Assembly: GCA_964503145.1 (NCBI GenBank) | Contig: CAZCYV010000002.1 | Location: 434,001 to 498,000 of the forward strand | DNA length: 64,000 bases | Origin: RBG-16-57-11 sp964503145 | Lineage (GTDB): Bacteria; Chloroflexota; Anaerolineae; Anaerolineales; UBA4823 | Reading direction: 5' to 3' | In this document: positions 62,226 through 64,000 of the stretch, piece by piece | Numbering within the stretch: position 1 is the first letter of the stretch | Layout: each line of letters starts with the position of its first letter | Notes under the pieces: generated by a model | Told to the model about the DNA's origin: nothing | The model's input: only the letters and a program-made list of their open reading frames with translations | Databases searched by the model: none | Position numbers and translations under genes: made by a program

Positions 62226-63437
62226 ATGGTAAACAAATTAAAACTCGTCAACGAAATGGCCGTGGATAACGGCTCGAAAATCGTCTTGCTGGTAATGGAT
62301 GGGCTGGGCGGGTTGCCGCTCGAGCCAGGCGGCCCGACGGAACTGGAAGCCGCCCACACCCCTAACATGGACGCACTGACCGCCCGCGCGGCGCTGGGGA
62401 TGAGCGATGTGGTGGCCCCGGCGTTCAGCCCCGGCAGCGGCCCCGGACATTTGGCATTGTTCGGCTATGACCCGCTGGAGGTGCTGATCGGCCGCGGCGT
62501 GCTGGAGGCGATGGGCATCGGCTTCCCGCTGACGCCCAACGATGTCGCCGTCCGCGCTAACTTCTGCACCGTGGACGCCAATGGCAACATCACCGACCGG
62601 CGCGCCGGGCGCATCCCCACGGAGGAATGCGCCAAGCGGGTGGATGTGTTGCGACAAATCCAGATCCCCGGCGTGCAGATCTTTGTTGAGCCGGTCAAAG
62701 AGTATCGCTTTGTGCTGGTGCTGCGCGGCGAGGGACTGGGAGCCAACATCCCCGATAACGACCCACAACTCACCGGCGTGCCGGCGTTGCCGATCAAAGC
62801 GGAGGACGAGGCCTCGGAGAAGACGGCTGAAATCCTGCGGCAGTGGTGGGCAGAGGCAAATCGGCTGCTGGCGGCGCACCCGCCGGCGAATAGCTGCTTG
62901 CTGCGCGGCATCTCCAAAGACCCGGGCATGCCGCGCTTCCCGGAGGTGTTCAAGATGCGTTCGGCCGCGGTGGCGGTTTACCCGATGTACAAAGGCGTGG
63001 CTCGCCTGGTGGGCATGGACGTGATCGAGCACAACGCCGAGACGCCAGCAGAAGAATTTGAGGTGGTCAAGGAGAATTGGGACAAATATGATTTCTTCTT
63101 TGTCCACATCAAAAAGACCGATAGCTACGGCGAAGACGGCAATTTCGACGCCCGCGTGCACGTGATCGAGACGGTGGACGAGGCGCTGCCGATCCTGCTG
63201 GCGCTCAAGCCGGATGTGCTGGTGATCACCGGCGATCACGCCACGCCTGCCAAGCTCAAGCGGCATAGCTGGCATCCGGTGCCGGTGCTGCTGGCTGCGG
63301 ACTCGGCCCGCTTCGGGAAGGCGTGCAAATTTGGAGAGGCAAGCTGCCTGCAAGGCACATTGGGGCAAATCCGCCACGTGGATATCCTGCCGCTGGCGCT
63401 GGCGCACGCCATGCGCCTGGGTAAGTACGGCGCTTAA
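62226..63437 (+). CDS. apgM: 2,3-bisphosphoglycerate-independent phosphoglycerate mutase, archaeal type
   Basis: 403 residues. The alkaline-phosphatase-superfamily metal site starts with LLVMDGLGGLP, and the phosphoserine/metal loop is SPGSGPGHLALFGYDP. IGRGVLEAMG and the late VITGDHATPAKLKRHSWHPVP complete the ApgM pattern. It interconverts 3- and 2-phosphoglycerate. This archaeal form also occurs in several bacterial phyla. It is divergent from gntR and ended by a strong terminator at 63466. Confidence 0.93.
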   Translation: MVNKLKLVNEMAVDNGSKIVLLVMDGLGGLPLEPGGPTELEAAHTPNMDALTARAALGMSDVVAPAFSPGSGPGHLALFGYDPLEVLIGRGVLEAMGIGFPLTPNDVAVRANFCTVDANGNITDRRAGRIPTEECAKRVDVLRQIQIPGVQIFVEPVKEYRFVLVLRGEGLGANIPDNDPQLTGVPALPIKAEDEASEKTAEILRQWWAEANRLLAAHPPANSCLLRGISKDPGMPRFPEVFKMRSAAVAVYPMYKGVARLVGMDVIEHNAETPAEEFEVVKENWDKYDFFFVHIKKTDSYGEDGNFDARVHVIETVDEALPILLALKPDVLVITGDHATPAKLKRHSWHPVPVLLAADSARFGKACKFGEASCLQGTLGQIRHVDILPLALAHAMRLGKYGA

Positions 63438-63465
63438 CACACGTTTAGAGAAGACAAGCAAAGAG

Positions 63466-63505
63466 GCCTGGCCGCCCAGTGGATGCTGGGAAGGCCAGGC
63501 TTTTT
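63466..63505 (+). terminator. Intrinsic terminator of apgM
   Basis: GCCTGGCC (63466-63473) pairs with GGCCAGGC (63493-63500), with inner CCCA/TGGG, followed by TTTTT (63501-63505). It lies 28 nt after the apgM stop, in the gap to the convergent epimerase gene. Confidence 0.92.
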
Positions 63506-63508
63506 GAT

Positions 63509-64000
63509 TCATCCGGCGTGCGCTTGCAGATACTGGCGATACCAGGCCACGGTTGCTCGAATGGCGTCGCGCAAAGGGGTGGCATGGTCGCCAAAAGCGC
63601 GTTTGAACTGGCTGTCATCCACAATGAATGGCTTTTCGAACTCATACATCATCTCGACCGTCTCGCGTGCCTCGGGGATGAACAGGCCGCCCAGGCGCAT
63701 CATAAATTTGCCCATGCCGCTCATTTTGGGCGGGAGGCCAATTTCTTCGAAGATCAGCGAAATCAGCTCTCGCTGGGTGAGCGTCTCGGCGTTGGGGACA
63801 TGCCAGGCGCGCCCCAGGGCCTGTTCACGTTCGCCCAGAATGACCAGCGCCTTACCGAAATCGTCGATGTAGGTATATGTGTGCGGTAAGTCTAAGCTGC
63901 CGATGGCGGAGGCGGACTTCCCCTGCAGCGCGGGGACGAAGACGCGCTCGCCCAGGGTCGAGTCCAACACGTAAGGGCCGAAGTAATCCGAGCCGCGGCC
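63509..64000 (-). CDS. NAD-dependent epimerase/SDR-family protein, truncated by the window
   Basis: Only the last 163 residues are present; the frame stays open to position 64000 (GRGSDYFGPYVLDSTLG at the edge). RGSDYFGP with HTYTYIDDFGKALVIL is typical of extended short-chain dehydrogenases acting on sugar nucleotides or related substrates. The nucleotide-binding half lies outside. Nothing specific can be said about the substrate. Confidence 0.8.
   Translation of the reverse strand, partial: GRGSDYFGPYVLDSTLGERVFVPALQGKSASAIGSLDLPHTYTYIDDFGKALVILGEREQALGRAWHVPNAETLTQRELISLIFEEIGLPPKMSGMGKFMMRLGGLFIPEARETVEMMYEFEKPFIVDDSQFKRAFGDHATPLRDAIRATVAWYRQYLQAHAG

Noticed and set aside
62238..63512. 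424-codon open frame on the minus strand
   Set aside because: Antisense to apgM and runs through its terminator.

Overview
The window looks like a chromosomal segment of a Chloroflexota bacterium, probably close to Anaerolineae. This is an inference from gene content; no rRNA or marker phylogeny is available. The supporting signs are CIRCE/HrcA control of both groESL and hrcA-grpE-dnaK-dnaJ, several membrane-anchored TPR proteins with Pro/Thr linkers, a CAP-LysM envelope protein, a secreted protein with repeated FG-P/VQYFQ-ARFE modules, an F420-type luciferase-like oxidoreductase, and pyrrolysine-free MttB methyltransferases with a corrinoid protein. The DNA is moderately GC-rich and densely coded. 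I found no tRNA, rRNA, CRISPR array, intact insertion sequence or prophage.

Layout. 1-9085: TPR membrane protein, CopD-like protein, [2Fe-2S] ferredoxin, flavin-reductase-like protein, CorA, YbaK-like deacylase, MoaA, HAD phosphatase, DUF92 protein, PH-like membrane protein, SIMPL lipoprotein. 9086-14204: proteostasis block (ClpC, CbpA-type DnaJ, two Hsp20). 14272-18944: UbiD decarboxylase, thioesterase, M42 peptidase, LLM oxidoreductase, Pcm. 18998-23238: RNase J with a long, apparently regulated leader, then groES-groEL behind a CIRCE. 23325-28875: two tandem TPR membrane proteins, TrmD, MFS transporter, RluA-type synthase. 28929-34816: CIRCE-hrcA-grpE-dnaK-dnaJ-prmA. 34810-49702: SNase/lamin-tail protein, PolX, CAP-LysM protein, small proteins, HAD phosphatase, repeat protein, PolA with a TPR protein, secreted lytic-transglycosylase-like protein, Rho. 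49951-53002: LOG-type protein, endonuclease V, phosphoglucomutase. 53016-62030: a seven-gene minus-strand cluster. 62226-64000: archaeal-type phosphoglycerate mutase and a truncated SDR epimerase.

The most interesting system is the 53016-62030 cluster: GntR/FCD regulator, one corrinoid protein, three divergent MttB-family methyltransferases without amber codons, an S9 serine peptidase and an M20 amidohydrolase. It reads as a catabolic unit in which hydrolases release methylated amines and three methyltransferases feed one shared corrinoid protein. No reductive activator or methyl-tetrahydrofolate transferase is encoded in the window. An AT-rich palindrome between the regulator and the divergent phosphoglycerate mutase is the likely operator.

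The other recurring theme is promoter architecture. At least five genes have good -35/-10 elements with the start codon only 6 to 10 nt after the -10 box, as expected for leaderless mRNAs. In contrast, RNase J has a leader of about 207 nt with a terminator-like hairpin and competing pairings.
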